Shown: positions 43,353 through 51,854, numbered from the stretch's first letter. The stretch is DNA of 64,000 nt from Hominimerdicola alba (GCF_900112155.1 NZ_FOKQ01000003.1:62001-126000), one strand, 5' to 3'. Made by a program: numbers and translations. Notes: generated by a model from the sequence alone, not told the origin.

Positions 43353-45647
43353 TTATTTTTTCTTGCTCTTTGCAGGCTTCTTTTCAGCCGTATCAGCAGG
43401 AACAGCATCGATCTTGATACGAGGTATCCTCTCGTGAGTGGACTTACGGTGCTCAGCTTCAGATCTGCCACATCTCGGACAGCGGTCACCGATGATACCT
43501 GTGTATCCGCACTCGGGGTCTCTGTCAACAGGGTGGTTGATAGAGCCATAGCCTATGCCAACCTCTTTCATGTATCTTACGATCTTTTCAAAGGCGCTCA
43601 GGTTGCCCAGAGGATCGCCGTCAAGCTCAACATAGCTGATGTGACCTGCATTGGTCAGCTCATGATAAGGTGCCTCGATAGCTAGCTTTTCAAAAGCATT
43701 GATCTTGTAGTATACAGGCACGTGGAACGAGTTGGTATAGTAATCTCTGTCGGTAACGCCGGGGATGTCGCCGAAAAGCTCCTTGTCCATCTTAACAAAA
43801 CGTCCAGAAAGACCCTCAGCAGGTGTAGCCAGCAGAGAGTAATTCATACCGGTAGCAGCGGTCTCCTTATCCATACGCTCACGCATATGCTTGATGATCT
43901 CAAGTCCCAGCTTTCTTGATTCCTCAGATTCGCCGTGGTGCTTGCCTGTCAGAACTTTAAGACACTCAGCCAGACCGATGAAGCCTACAGAAAGTGTACC
44001 GTGCTTGAGCACTTCTTCTACGCTGTCATTGTACGAGAGCTTTTCAGAATCCATCCAAACGCCCTGTCCCATAAGGAAAGGATAGTTCTTGACTCTCTTG
44101 CTAGCCTGTATCCTGTATCTGTGCATCAGCTGATCGATACAAAGCTGGAGCTTTTCGTCAAGCAACTGATAGAAAAGGTCGATATTGTAATGAGCCTTGA
44201 TACCAAGTCTCGGCAGGTTGATAGTTGTGAAACTGAGGTTTCCTCTGCCTGTAACGATCTCTCTTTCGGGGTCGTAAGCATTGCCGATAACTCGTGTACG
44301 GCAGCCCATGTAAGCGATCTCGGTATTGGGGTCGCCCTCTTTGTAGTACTGAAGATTGAAAGGCGCATCAATAAACGAGAAGTTCGGGAAAAGTCTCTTA
44401 GCCGAAACTCTGCACGCCAGTTTGAACAGGTCGTAGTTCGGGTCTTCCGGATTGACGTTAATACCCTCCTTGACCTTGAAAATGTGTATTGGGAATATAG
44501 GTGTCTCGCCGTTTCCGAGACCAGCCTCCTCAGCCAGCAGGATATTCTTGATTACCATCCTACCCTCAATAGAGGTATCAGTACCATAGTTTATCGAACT
44601 GAAAGGTGTCTGAGCGCCTGCTCTGGAATTCATGGTATTAAGGTTGTGTATCAAAGCTTCCATAGCCTGATAGGTAGCCCTGTCAGTCTCCTTTACAGCA
44701 CTCTTGAATGCGAAATTCTGTATCTTCTTAACGACCTTTGCATCAGCATAGGAAGACAGCAGCTGAGCTTCCTCTTCCATGTAGCCGTTATCATTTGCAA
44801 GTGTGGGAGTAAGTCCCCTCTTAGCCAGAAAATCAGCACATCTCTGAGCTATATCGGGATTATCGGGAACATCAGCCAGCAGAGAGAGACCTCTGCGGAT
44901 ATTATCTCTGTAACGGTGGCGGAATGTCTTCTTGACGCCCTCAGCCATGTCATAATCAAACTTAGGGATAGACTGACCGCCGTGCTGGTCGTTCTGGTTG
45001 GACTGTATAGCTATGCAGGCAAGAGCGGCATAGCTGGTTATATCATTAGGTGTCCTCAAGTATCCGTGACCTGTGGAGAAACCGCCAGTGAAAAGCTTGG
45101 TGAGGTCTATCTGGGTGCAGGTAGTTGTGAGAGTATAGAAGTCCATATCATGGATGTGGATATCGCCGTTTTCGTGAGCCTCTGCGTGCTCCTCTTCAAG
45201 AACGTACATCTCATAGAATTCCTTAGCACCAACAGAGCCGTATTTCAGCATGGTACCCATTGCGGTATCGCCGTCGATATTTGCGTTCTCGCGCTTCAGG
45301 TCGCTGTCCTCAGCAGACTTGAAAGTAAGGTCTTCATACACCTTCATAAGACGGGTATCCATCTCACGAGCTTTAGTTCTCTCGGATCGATAAAGAATAT
45401 AGGATTTTGCAGTAGCCGCATGACCCTCTTCGATAAGCACTTTTTCAACGCAGTCCTGGATCTCTTCAACGGTAGGTGTCGAGATATTATTTACCATCAG
45501 CATATCAACTACCCTGCCCGAAAGTTCAAGCGCGGTCTCATAGTCGCTTCCGCCGACAGACTGAGCTGCCTTATAGATAGCCTGTGCTATCTTTTCAATA
45601 TTGAAAGTAACGGTACGACCGTCCCTCTTCTTTATTTTTACGATCAT
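43353..45647 (-). CDS. nrdD: Anaerobic (class III) ribonucleoside-triphosphate reductase, unusual C-terminus
   Basis: 764 residues from ATG 45647 (GGAGG 7 nt upstream; the longer frame starts without a site). N-terminal ATP-cone (VKIKKRDGRTVTFN..) then the ten-stranded barrel with GCRTRVIGNAYD, SFIDAPFNLQYY, NSFHVPVYY and SINHPVDR. Near the end are Cys in DPECGYTG and DRCPRCGR, three of the usual four zinc Cys. The family normally closes with a glycyl-radical segment of the kind RxTGYLVG; here the frame reads ERIPRIKIDAV then a Lys-rich tail and stops at 43353. So the glycyl site is not visible in frame. Activase gene follows. Reduces ribonucleoside triphosphates without oxygen, if active. 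Confidence 0.9.
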   Translation of the reverse strand: MIVKIKKRDGRTVTFNIEKIAQAIYKAAQSVGGSDYETALELSGRVVDMLMVNNISTPTVEEIQDCVEKVLIEEGHAATAKSYILYRSERTKAREMDTRLMKVYEDLTFKSAEDSDLKRENANIDGDTAMGTMLKYGSVGAKEFYEMYVLEEEHAEAHENGDIHIHDMDFYTLTTTCTQIDLTKLFTGGFSTGHGYLRTPNDITSYAALACIAIQSNQNDQHGGQSIPKFDYDMAEGVKKTFRHRYRDNIRRGLSLLADVPDNPDIAQRCADFLAKRGLTPTLANDNGYMEEEAQLLSSYADAKVVKKIQNFAFKSAVKETDRATYQAMEALIHNLNTMNSRAGAQTPFSSINYGTDTSIEGRMVIKNILLAEEAGLGNGETPIFPIHIFKVKEGINVNPEDPNYDLFKLACRVSAKRLFPNFSFIDAPFNLQYYKEGDPNTEIAYMGCRTRVIGNAYDPEREIVTGRGNLSFTTINLPRLGIKAHYNIDLFYQLLDEKLQLCIDQLMHRYRIQASKRVKNYPFLMGQGVWMDSEKLSYNDSVEEVLKHGTLSVGFIGLAECLKVLTGKHHGESEESRKLGLEIIKHMRERMDKETAATGMNYSLLATPAEGLSGRFVKMDKELFGDIPGVTDRDYYTNSFHVPVYYKINAFEKLAIEAPYHELTNAGHISYVELDGDPLGNLSAFEKIVRYMKEVGIGYGSINHPVDRDPECGYTGIIGDRCPRCGRSEAEHRKSTHERIPRIKIDAVPADTAEKKPAKSKKK

Positions 45648-45661
45648 GGTACTTCCTCCAT

Positions 45662-45679
45662 ACTTTATTGTAATAAAGT
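45662..45679. promoter_or_regulatory. Palindrome just upstream of the nrdD ribosome site
   Basis: ACTTTATT-GT-AATAAAGT, 18 nt, ends 3 nt before the GGAGG of nrdD and lies between promoter and start. Possible operator or RNA hairpin masking the ribosome site. Confidence 0.6.
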
Positions 45680-45731
45680 GTTGAACTGCATTCAACCACC
45701 ATATCTAGTATTCAAAATGCGTTCGTATTCT

Positions 45732-45760
45732 AGTATATAGTAATATCATTCCAAAGTCAA
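45732..45760 (-). promoter_or_regulatory. Promoter for nrdDG
   Basis: Minus-strand TTGACT (45755-45760), 17 nt, TATACT (45732-45737), about 85 nt before ATG 45647. Confidence 0.65.
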
Positions 45761-45784
45761 GGCGGGGACCTGCCAAAAAGTATC

Positions 45785-45833
45785 ACACATATTTGTGTAC
45801 ATTGCACAACGCAGCAATTGGTTTCTTGTGCAA
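45785..45833. promoter_or_regulatory. Two inverted repeats next to the nrdD -35 box
   Basis: ACACATATTTGTGT (45785-45798) and TTGCACAA/TTGTGCAA (45802-45809, 45826-45833) lie just upstream of the -35 hexamer. The first resembles, but does not fit in spacing, the NrdR box. Confidence 0.5.
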
Positions 45834-45909
45834 AACAATTACATTTTGGAAAATCAAAACAAGACAAATATATCCCGCTGACCTGTCAATTTATACATCA
45901 ACTAACCAT

Positions 45910-45929
45910 GACAAGCACATTTACTTGTC
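45910..45929. promoter_or_regulatory. GACAAG-N8-CTTGTC site 1
   Basis: Perfect 6-bp arms (45910-45915, 45924-45929) with an 8-nt spacer. The same geometry recurs at 46049-46068. Upstream of nrdD, downstream of the 56-residue gene. Confidence 0.65.
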
Positions 45930-46017
45930 GGTTTCAATGGACTTTTACGGCTTTTTTGTGAAGTAAAAAGCTTTACACCCAGAATTACATATGCTATCCG
46001 GAATACAACTTCGCGCC

Positions 46018-46042
46018 AAAAGGTTACAATTTGTAACCTTTT
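46018..46042. promoter_or_regulatory. Perfect 25-nt palindrome
   Basis: AAAAGGTTACAA (46018-46029), one central T, TTGTAACCTTTT (46031-46042). Too symmetric to be chance; no flanking U-tract beyond its own end, so operator-like rather than terminator. Confidence 0.75.
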
Positions 46043-46048
46043 CAAATT

Positions 46049-46068
46049 GACAAGTGATATTGCTTGTC
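46049..46068. promoter_or_regulatory. GACAAG-N8-CTTGTC site 2
   Basis: Perfect arms 46049-46054 and 46063-46068, identical in arms and spacing to the site at 45910, 139 bp away. Confidence 0.65.
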
Positions 46069-46099
46069 AGTACTAATATTCGTTTCAATTCATAAAAAA

Positions 46100-46126
46100 G
46101 CACCTTTACCATGACAGCAAAGGTGC
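46100..46126 (-). terminator. Terminator after the 56-residue gene
   Basis: Minus-strand GCACCTTT, 11-nt loop, AAAGGTGC, then TTTTTT (46094-46099). Confidence 0.9.
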
Positions 46127-46152
46127 ATATCAGAAATCAAATCAAGGAATAT

Positions 46153-46323
46153 TTACTTTTCGCTGCTGTAATCATGAGTTACCACAGGCGCACCGTATTC
46201 CTTTTCAAGCACTTCTTCAAGACTGGTGTTTACCATATAAGCACCAAAAGATACGAGCATGGCGAGCAGTCCTATAAGCAGTGCGATATCCAGTCTGAAA
46301 CGCTTCTTCTTTTTCTCCTTCAT
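46153..46323 (-). CDS. Small membrane protein, unknown
   Basis: 56 residues, GGGGGAGAG before ATG 46323. Basic start KEKKKKRFR, one membrane helix (about 11-31, LDIALLIGLLAMLVSFGAYM), then an external-looking tail VNTSLEEVLEKEYGAP. Too short for a reliable family; single-pass with a polar C-terminus. It has its own terminator and lies between nrdD and asnB. Confidence 0.75.
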   Translation of the reverse strand: MKEKKKKRFRLDIALLIGLLAMLVSFGAYMVNTSLEEVLEKEYGAPVVTHDYSSEK

Positions 46324-46501
46324 GCCACTCTCCCCCTTTGAAGATCTTAATGGTAGTAATTACATTATTTATTATACACTATCTTTTAATATTTTGCAAG
46401 GGGGTAAATCAAATTATTCAAAAAGGCACTAAAAATCAGATATTGATTGCTATTTAGACAATTTTTTGCATATGACTTTGTTTATTTTTACAAAATACCT
46501 A

Positions 46502-46530
46502 TTGCAAATACATTCAAGGCGGTGTATAAT
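46502..46530 (+). promoter_or_regulatory. Promoter for asnB
   Basis: TTGCAA (46502-46507), 17 nt, TATAAT (46525-46530); the start ATG is 76 nt later. Confidence 0.7.
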
Positions 46531-46605
46531 ATAAGTTGTATTTGCAGCGGAGATACTATCCGCTTTTATGATCATTCAGATTTATTCTGGGAAACGAGGG
46601 TATTT

Positions 46606-48441
46606 ATGTGTGGTATCGTAGGATTCACAAACAAAATTGACAATGCGTCCGATGTTCTCGGCAGAATGATGGACAGGATTAAACACCGCGGTCCCGATTC
46701 TGACGGAAAGTATATCGATGACGGTGTTGCCATGGGATTCCGCAGACTTTCTATCATCGACCTCAGTGATGTGGGCAGTCAGCCTATCTTCAATGAGGAT
46801 AAGTCGCTGGTGCTGACTTTCAACGGTGAAATATATAATTTCAAAGAACTCAGAGATGAACTTATTGCTGCTGGTCACAGCTTCTACACCAAGACCGACT
46901 CCGAGGTGCTCATCCACGGTTATGAGGAGTGGGGCGAAAAGCTTCTGGACAGACTGCGTGGTATGTTCGCTTTCGTTATATACAATAAAAATACAGGTGA
47001 GCTTTTCGGTGCAAGAGATTTCTTTGGCATCAAGCCTTTCTACTATGCACAGATGAACGGGACTTTCATGTGGGGCAGTGAGATCAAGAGCTTTCTCGAC
47101 CACCCCGATTTCACTAAGGAGCTGAACACAGACGTTCTTGAAACTTACCTGACCTTCCAGTACTCCCCTACTGAGGATACTTTCTTTAAAAATGTCAAAA
47201 AGCTCCTGCCTGCCCACTGCTTCACCTACAAGGACGGCAAGCTGAATATCCGCCGTTACTGGGAAGTAAAGTTCAATGCAGATAACGGTCCCGATCTTGA
47301 AAACTGGGTCGAGAAGATATCCGATACTTTCAAGAATTCTGTTGATGCACATAAATTCGCAGATGTTGAGGTGGGTTCATTCCTTTCCAGCGGTGTGGAT
47401 TCAAGCTACGTTGCAGCAGTTGCTGACGTTGACAAGACCTTTACTGTAGGTTTCGGCGAGGATGAGAAGTACAACGAGATAGGCTATGCTAAGGAATTCT
47501 CAAAGTACATCGGCAAAGAGAATTTCTCAAAGGTAATCACTCCCGAAGAATATTGGGATAATCTCAAAAAGATACAGTATCATATGGACGAACCTCTTGC
47601 TGACCCTGCGGCTATCGCACTGTTCTTTGTGTGCCAGCTTGCTTCAAAGCAGGTAAAGGCTGTGCTTTCAGGTGAGGGCGCTGATGAAATTTTCGGCGGA
47701 TATAATATATACCACAACCCCGCAGATATGGCAGCATATTTCAAGATTCCCAAGCCGCTGAGAAAAGGTGTGGGCGCGATCGCTGAAAAACTTCCACACA
47801 AGCATGGCGTAAATTATCTTATAAGAGGTTCAAAAGACCTGGACGAGCGCTTCATCGGTAATGCCTATATTTTCTCTGAAAAAGAACGCAAAAAGATACT
47901 GAAGATTAAAACAAACGCACCTGATGCTATGGCTGTCACCAAACCATACTACGATAAAGTCCGCGATCAGGATCAGGTCACACAGATGCAGTACCTCGAC
48001 CTCCACCTCTGGATGGCTGGAGATATACTGCTGAAAGCCGATAAAATGTCAATGGCTCATTCCCTTGAACTCCGTGTACCTTTCCTCGACAGAAAAGTTA
48101 TGGAACTTGCCGAGAAGATACCCGCAAAATACCGCGTGACCAAAGAGAATACCAAGTACGCCATGAGGATAGCAGCACTCAAAGCCTGCCCACCTCAGAC
48201 AGCAAATAAGAAAAAGCTTGGTTTCCCTGTTCCTACAAGAGTATGGCTCAGAGAAGATAAATACTACGGCATAGTAAAGGATTGCTTCACTTCTCCTGCC
48301 GCAGAAAAATTCTTCAATACATCCGAGCTTGTAGCCCTGCTGGATGACCACCGTGATATGAAATATGACTACTCCAGAAAGATCTGGACAGTATTCACAT
48401 TCCTTATCTGGTACGATGTATACTTCGGCGCAGGAGTTTAA
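46606..48441 (+). CDS. asnB: Asparagine synthase (glutamine-hydrolysing)
   Basis: 611 residues from ATG 46606 (GAGGG 6 nt upstream), which exposes Cys2 of MCGIVGF, the glutaminase nucleophile. N-terminal class II glutaminase with RLSIIDL and NGEIYN; C-terminal synthase domain with the pyrophosphate loop SSGVDSSYVA (about 260) and SGEGADEIFGGY (about 370). Makes asparagine from aspartate, glutamine and ATP. Confidence 0.96.
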   Translation: MCGIVGFTNKIDNASDVLGRMMDRIKHRGPDSDGKYIDDGVAMGFRRLSIIDLSDVGSQPIFNEDKSLVLTFNGEIYNFKELRDELIAAGHSFYTKTDSEVLIHGYEEWGEKLLDRLRGMFAFVIYNKNTGELFGARDFFGIKPFYYAQMNGTFMWGSEIKSFLDHPDFTKELNTDVLETYLTFQYSPTEDTFFKNVKKLLPAHCFTYKDGKLNIRRYWEVKFNADNGPDLENWVEKISDTFKNSVDAHKFADVEVGSFLSSGVDSSYVAAVADVDKTFTVGFGEDEKYNEIGYAKEFSKYIGKENFSKVITPEEYWDNLKKIQYHMDEPLADPAAIALFFVCQLASKQVKAVLSGEGADEIFGGYNIYHNPADMAAYFKIPKPLRKGVGAIAEKLPHKHGVNYLIRGSKDLDERFIGNAYIFSEKERKKILKIKTNAPDAMAVTKPYYDKVRDQDQVTQMQYLDLHLWMAGDILLKADKMSMAHSLELRVPFLDRKVMELAEKIPAKYRVTKENTKYAMRIAALKACPPQTANKKKLGFPVPTRVWLREDKYYGIVKDCFTSPAAEKFFNTSELVALLDDHRDMKYDYSRKIWTVFTFLIWYDVYFGAGV

Positions 48442-48456
48442 AAACAAATAAAATCA

Positions 48457-48485
48457 TGCCACAGTTCATCGGAAGAACTGTGGCA
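48457..48485 (+). terminator. Terminator after asnB
   Basis: TGCCACAGTTC (48457-48467) and GAACTGTGGCA (48475-48485) followed by TTTTTTT. Confidence 0.9.
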
Positions 48486-48525
48486 TTTTTTGACAACAAA
48501 CCAAACTTACGGAAACTGCAAAAGC

Positions 48526-49224
48526 TCATGGCAAAATATCATCCCCGCGATCTTTGTAAACAGCCGAAACAGCCGCACTGCAAGCATAAACTTTCTTAGC
48601 ACCCATGGACTTCAGCTGTGCAGCGCAAGCCCTTATGGTTGAGCCTGTCGTGATAACATCATCGCAAATCAGTACGGTCTTTCCTGAGATATCACGATGC
48701 TTTGGCAGCGCAGTATAAACCTCCTCTGCGTGGCTCTGACGTTCCTCACGCTCCAGTTTGTGCTGTTCGGTGCTGTCCTTTTTCCTGCCAAGCAAGTGAA
48801 AATTCGTTGGCTTGCCAAGCTTATCCGCCACAAAACGCCCTAGCAGCTCCGCCTGATCTCTGCCCCTAATTATTTTCTTTGAAATATGCATGGGTACAGC
48901 AGTTACAATGTCTATGCTGTCTGCTATTTTCCGCGCCAGAAGCCGCTCTGCTATCATACCCGCACTGAGCTCAGCAAAATTGAATACAGCATCACCGTGT
49001 TTCAGTTTATAGATAAGCCCGATGATATCGCTCTCGTAATAAAACACGCCCACCGCACCGTCAGTGTTTTCAATGCGTATAAGACCCTCAAAAGTATCGG
49101 GTATATCTTCTGCACATTTTTCGCACAAAATATTATCCCACTTTATCACATTTCCGCAAAATGCACAGGTGTTGGGAAAAACGATATCCGCAAGATATTT
49201 GTAGACTGGTTTTGATGCAAGCAT
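48526..49224 (-). CDS. ComF-family phosphoribosyltransferase-like protein
   Basis: 232 residues. N-terminal zinc motif CAFCGNVI and CEKCAEDIP, then the phosphoribosyltransferase part with RGRDQAELLG and the PRPP motif VLICDDVITTGSTI (about 185). ComF proteins act in DNA uptake in some bacteria; ComEC, at the right edge, would be the channel. AGGTGA precedes ATG 49224; a hairpin lies just upstream. Confidence 0.88.
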   Translation of the reverse strand: MLASKPVYKYLADIVFPNTCAFCGNVIKWDNILCEKCAEDIPDTFEGLIRIENTDGAVGVFYYESDIIGLIYKLKHGDAVFNFAELSAGMIAERLLARKIADSIDIVTAVPMHISKKIIRGRDQAELLGRFVADKLGKPTNFHLLGRKKDSTEQHKLEREERQSHAEEVYTALPKHRDISGKTVLICDDVITTGSTIRACAAQLKSMGAKKVYACSAAVSAVYKDRGDDILP

Positions 49225-49240
49225 AATATCACCTCAGCAA

Positions 49241-49268
49241 AAAGCTCCGCCTTTTCGGACGGAGCTTT
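49241..49268 (-). terminator. Hairpin just before comF
   Basis: Minus-strand AAAGCTCCG, 10-nt loop, CGGAGCTTT, then TT and the comF ribosome site. It can end the upstream transcript or act as a leader attenuator. Confidence 0.65.
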
Positions 49269-49298
49269 GATAGTACAACAATTATAGTATATCCTGCC

Positions 49299-49318
49299 CC
49301 GCATATTACAGTATGCGG
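49299..49318 (-). other. CCGCATA/TATGCGG hairpin
   Basis: 7-bp stem, 6-nt loop, 40 nt after the stop of the coiled-coil gene; U-poor. A TATAAT (minus strand, near 49281) lies between it and the comF hairpin. Confidence 0.5.
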
Positions 49319-49358
49319 ATGTAGAACATTCTATATCATTCAATAAGAACACTTTATA

Positions 49359-50708
49359 TTACAGATATGTACCGTAATCAGCATTCTCCTTGTTGATGGC
49401 CTCGATCTCTTCGTTGATATCGCTGACTACCTTGCCTGCCTTATCCTTTTCGTCAATAAGGATAAGCAGCTTAGCCTGCATTTCCTCGATCTCCTTCTTC
49501 ATCATCTCAACCTTGGTGTTGCAGTCGAATGCATCGTTTTCTGCATCAGTCTTCTTGGACTTCAGCTCCTCGATTTTCTTGTTATTAGCCGCAATCTGCT
49601 CCTGAGCAAACTGCTTCATTTTTTCCAAAGCGCTCATGCCCGGATAAACCTCCTTCACTTCCGTGGAAACTACTTCCTCGGTATTATTTTCATATCCGAT
49701 CTCAGGGATATCTTCAACTGGCTCAGGTGCCTTGGTAAGTTCCTTTTCAAGCTCTTCGGGACTTACCGATTCGATAGATGGGATCTCGAGGATCTCATCC
49801 ATAGCAGGATCCTCAGGCACATCATCTATGAGGCTTACCTTGTGATCTTCAGCAGGTTCGCCGTTTCCGTTATCATCATCACTGGGCAGCAGGCTGACTT
49901 TGTGCTCCTCAACTTCCTCTTTCTCGATGATAGGAGGAAGATTTGCTTCCTCAACAGCCTTTCTGAGAAGCTCTGCCTCATCAATAGTATCGGCAGAAGT
50001 CTCAGCCTTTACTGTCTCTTCAACCACAGGCTCTTCCACAGGCTTTTCTTCAGCTGCAGGCTCATTGCTTGCAAGACCGTAAGAAGCCGAAACAGGCTTG
50101 GGGTCATCATGCTTTGAATACGTAGGAGGTGTATACTTGGGTCTTACGGGCTTTGCGATCTGATCGCCCTCAAGACCTGTTGCAAAGTTGCTGAACTTAT
50201 TATCCTTATCCTCGGTTCCGGAAGACTTAGCAGGAGCAGGCTCAGCTTTCTTGCATGCTTCAACTCTTCTGAAATGTTCGTCCATAACGTCACGAACAGC
50301 CAGAATATCAGCCTTATCCTTGTTAAAAAATTCTGCGATATCGTTTACACTTCTGCCGTCTTTCAGCATCTTTGCGATGCCCTCTGTATGCTTATCGAGA
50401 AATCCCTCGTCGTCCATATCAAGGTTTACTGTTATCTTGACGGGATGATCGTCACTCTTGGAGTTTCTTTTCAGGAAGCCCACACCCGGGAACTTAGCCT
50501 TCTGACCCTTTTCGTTCTCCTCTGTGATAGAATGATCTACCTTGGGCTGAACATAGCTTTTATACTCAGGAAAATACTTCTCTACTATACCAATAACGTT
50601 CGCTTTAGGGATATTATTCATAGATCTTGAAATTTCATCAAAACTATACCCCTCTTTATACAAACGAACGATCTTTTCATTAGTGCTTTCTTCCTTCTTC
50701 TTAGCCAA
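49359..50708 (-). CDS. Coiled-coil protein with two helix-turn-helix-like motifs
   Basis: 449 residues from TTG 50708, chosen for GGAAGGA 8 nt upstream; a longer frame has no site. Starts AKKKEESTNEKIV. Two similar helical motifs, LYKEGYSFDEISRSMN (about 17-32) and MLKDGRSVNDIAEFFN (about 110-125), look like helix-turn-helix units. Then a long acidic Glu/Val/Pro-rich linker (about 150-360) and a C-terminal coiled coil (about 375-445). Not recognised. No membrane segment. Confidence 0.75.
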   Translation of the reverse strand: MAKKKEESTNEKIVRLYKEGYSFDEISRSMNNIPKANVIGIVEKYFPEYKSYVQPKVDHSITEENEKGQKAKFPGVGFLKRNSKSDDHPVKITVNLDMDDEGFLDKHTEGIAKMLKDGRSVNDIAEFFNKDKADILAVRDVMDEHFRRVEACKKAEPAPAKSSGTEDKDNKFSNFATGLEGDQIAKPVRPKYTPPTYSKHDDPKPVSASYGLASNEPAAEEKPVEEPVVEETVKAETSADTIDEAELLRKAVEEANLPPIIEKEEVEEHKVSLLPSDDDNGNGEPAEDHKVSLIDDVPEDPAMDEILEIPSIESVSPEELEKELTKAPEPVEDIPEIGYENNTEEVVSTEVKEVYPGMSALEKMKQFAQEQIAANNKKIEELKSKKTDAENDAFDCNTKVEMMKKEIEEMQAKLLILIDEKDKAGKVVSDINEEIEAINKENADYGTYL

Positions 50709-50797
50709 ATTAATCAATCCTTCCATGCATATTCCGGTATCAAGCTGAAAACAGCTCTTTGCAAATGCAACAGACACCGTTTTTATCGCTCTTGTAT

Positions 50798-50826
50798 ATT
50801 ATACAATATTTGAATTAAAATGTCAA
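50798..50826 (-). promoter_or_regulatory. Consensus promoter for the coiled-coil gene
   Basis: Minus-strand TTGACA (50821-50826), 17 nt, TATAAT (50798-50803), 90 nt before TTG 50708. Confidence 0.85.
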
Positions 50827-50925
50827 TACAATTTGTCGAAAATCTCTACAATATTTTAATATTTTTCTCGGTGGAATATTTTAATAATTGTCAGAAACAT
50901 GATATTAACATTTTACAAAACACAA

Positions 50926-51537
50926 TTATGCCATTCGTGCATTTTTTACAAAGGCAAATATCTTGTTTCTGTCCTTTCCGATTCCCTCTTCTTTCTCTAC
51001 TCCCGATGATACATCGACACAGTCGGGTCTGACACGTTTTACAGCATCAAAAACGTTTTCGGGATGAAGTCCTCCAGCCAGTATGAACATTTTACCGTCA
51101 CGGGGAATGTCGTCAAGAAGCTTCCAGTCAAAACATTTTCCGCTTCCATACTCAGCAGCATCAAAAACATAACCGCAGACCTTGTCAAGCTTAGCGTATT
51201 TCTCTAAGCTTCCGATGTCCGTTACATTGAATGCTTTGACTATGGGTATAGCGGAAGCCTCATAAGCTTCATCGAAAAGTTCACCGTGCACCTGCAGGAT
51301 ATCGAACCCTGCCCCGCTTATCTCCCTGACCTGTTCAGCATCGGGCGACACCGTCACCGCACATTTTTTCACATTATCCGAAAGCGCGCTCATTATTTCC
51401 TTTGCCTGAGAGATGCTGACATTCCTTTTGCTTTTAGGGAAAAACAGCACCATTCCTGCCATATCCGCTCCGCTTTCCGAGACATTCACAGCGTCCTCGG
51501 CAGATACAAGTCCGCAAATTTTTATCTTAACTGACAA
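50926..51537 (-). CDS. trpF: Phosphoribosylanthranilate isomerase
   Basis: 203 residues from TTG 51537 (GGTG 6 nt upstream). KICGL near the start holds the catalytic Cys, DILQVHGEL and the closing VDVSSGVE phosphate-binding motif fit TrpF. Third step of tryptophan synthesis. It stands alone here, away from other trp genes. Own promoter upstream. Confidence 0.93.
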   Translation of the reverse strand: MSVKIKICGLVSAEDAVNVSESGADMAGMVLFFPKSKRNVSISQAKEIMSALSDNVKKCAVTVSPDAEQVREISGAGFDILQVHGELFDEAYEASAIPIVKAFNVTDIGSLEKYAKLDKVCGYVFDAAEYGSGKCFDWKLLDDIPRDGKMFILAGGLHPENVFDAVKRVRPDCVDVSSGVEKEEGIGKDRNKIFAFVKNARMA

Positions 51538-51580
51538 TTATATCACCATCCATAGATATCTGGTTCATTCTTCGTTAATT

Positions 51581-51609
51581 ATTATAGCATATTTACTTTT
51601 CAATTTCAA
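51581..51609 (-). promoter_or_regulatory. Promoter for trpF
   Basis: Minus-strand TTGAAA (51604-51609), 17 nt, TATAAT (51581-51586), 44 nt before the start. Confidence 0.7.
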
Positions 51610-51854
51610 GTCAATTGTGCAGATTATTGAATTCCATAATTTAACATTCTGTAAACTGAAATTTCTTAGAAAAGCTTATCTTGTGCTTTATTTTAGAAAT
51701 AATTAACTGAATTTAATCTGTATTAATCAATTTCTAAATTTATATATCTGCCAATATTAGTCAATTTCAATGATATTTCTTTGTTTGAACAGTAAAATAG
51801 TTTGCTTAATTTATGCTCTGTATTGTGATATTCTTAGAACTTTTAACATATCAC

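Noticed and set aside
43310-43549. 79-codon minus-strand frame overlapping nrdD
   Set aside because: It has no ribosome site and the nrdD frame covers most of it; only its TRGYLV segment is noted as a possible frameshift trace.
45785-45798. NrdR box
   Set aside because: The centre is 6 nt instead of 8 between ACAC and GTGT, so it does not fit the known 16-nt box.
46111-46341. Plus-strand frame of 76 codons upstream of asnB
   Set aside because: It is antisense to the 56-residue membrane gene, which has a ribosome site and a terminator.
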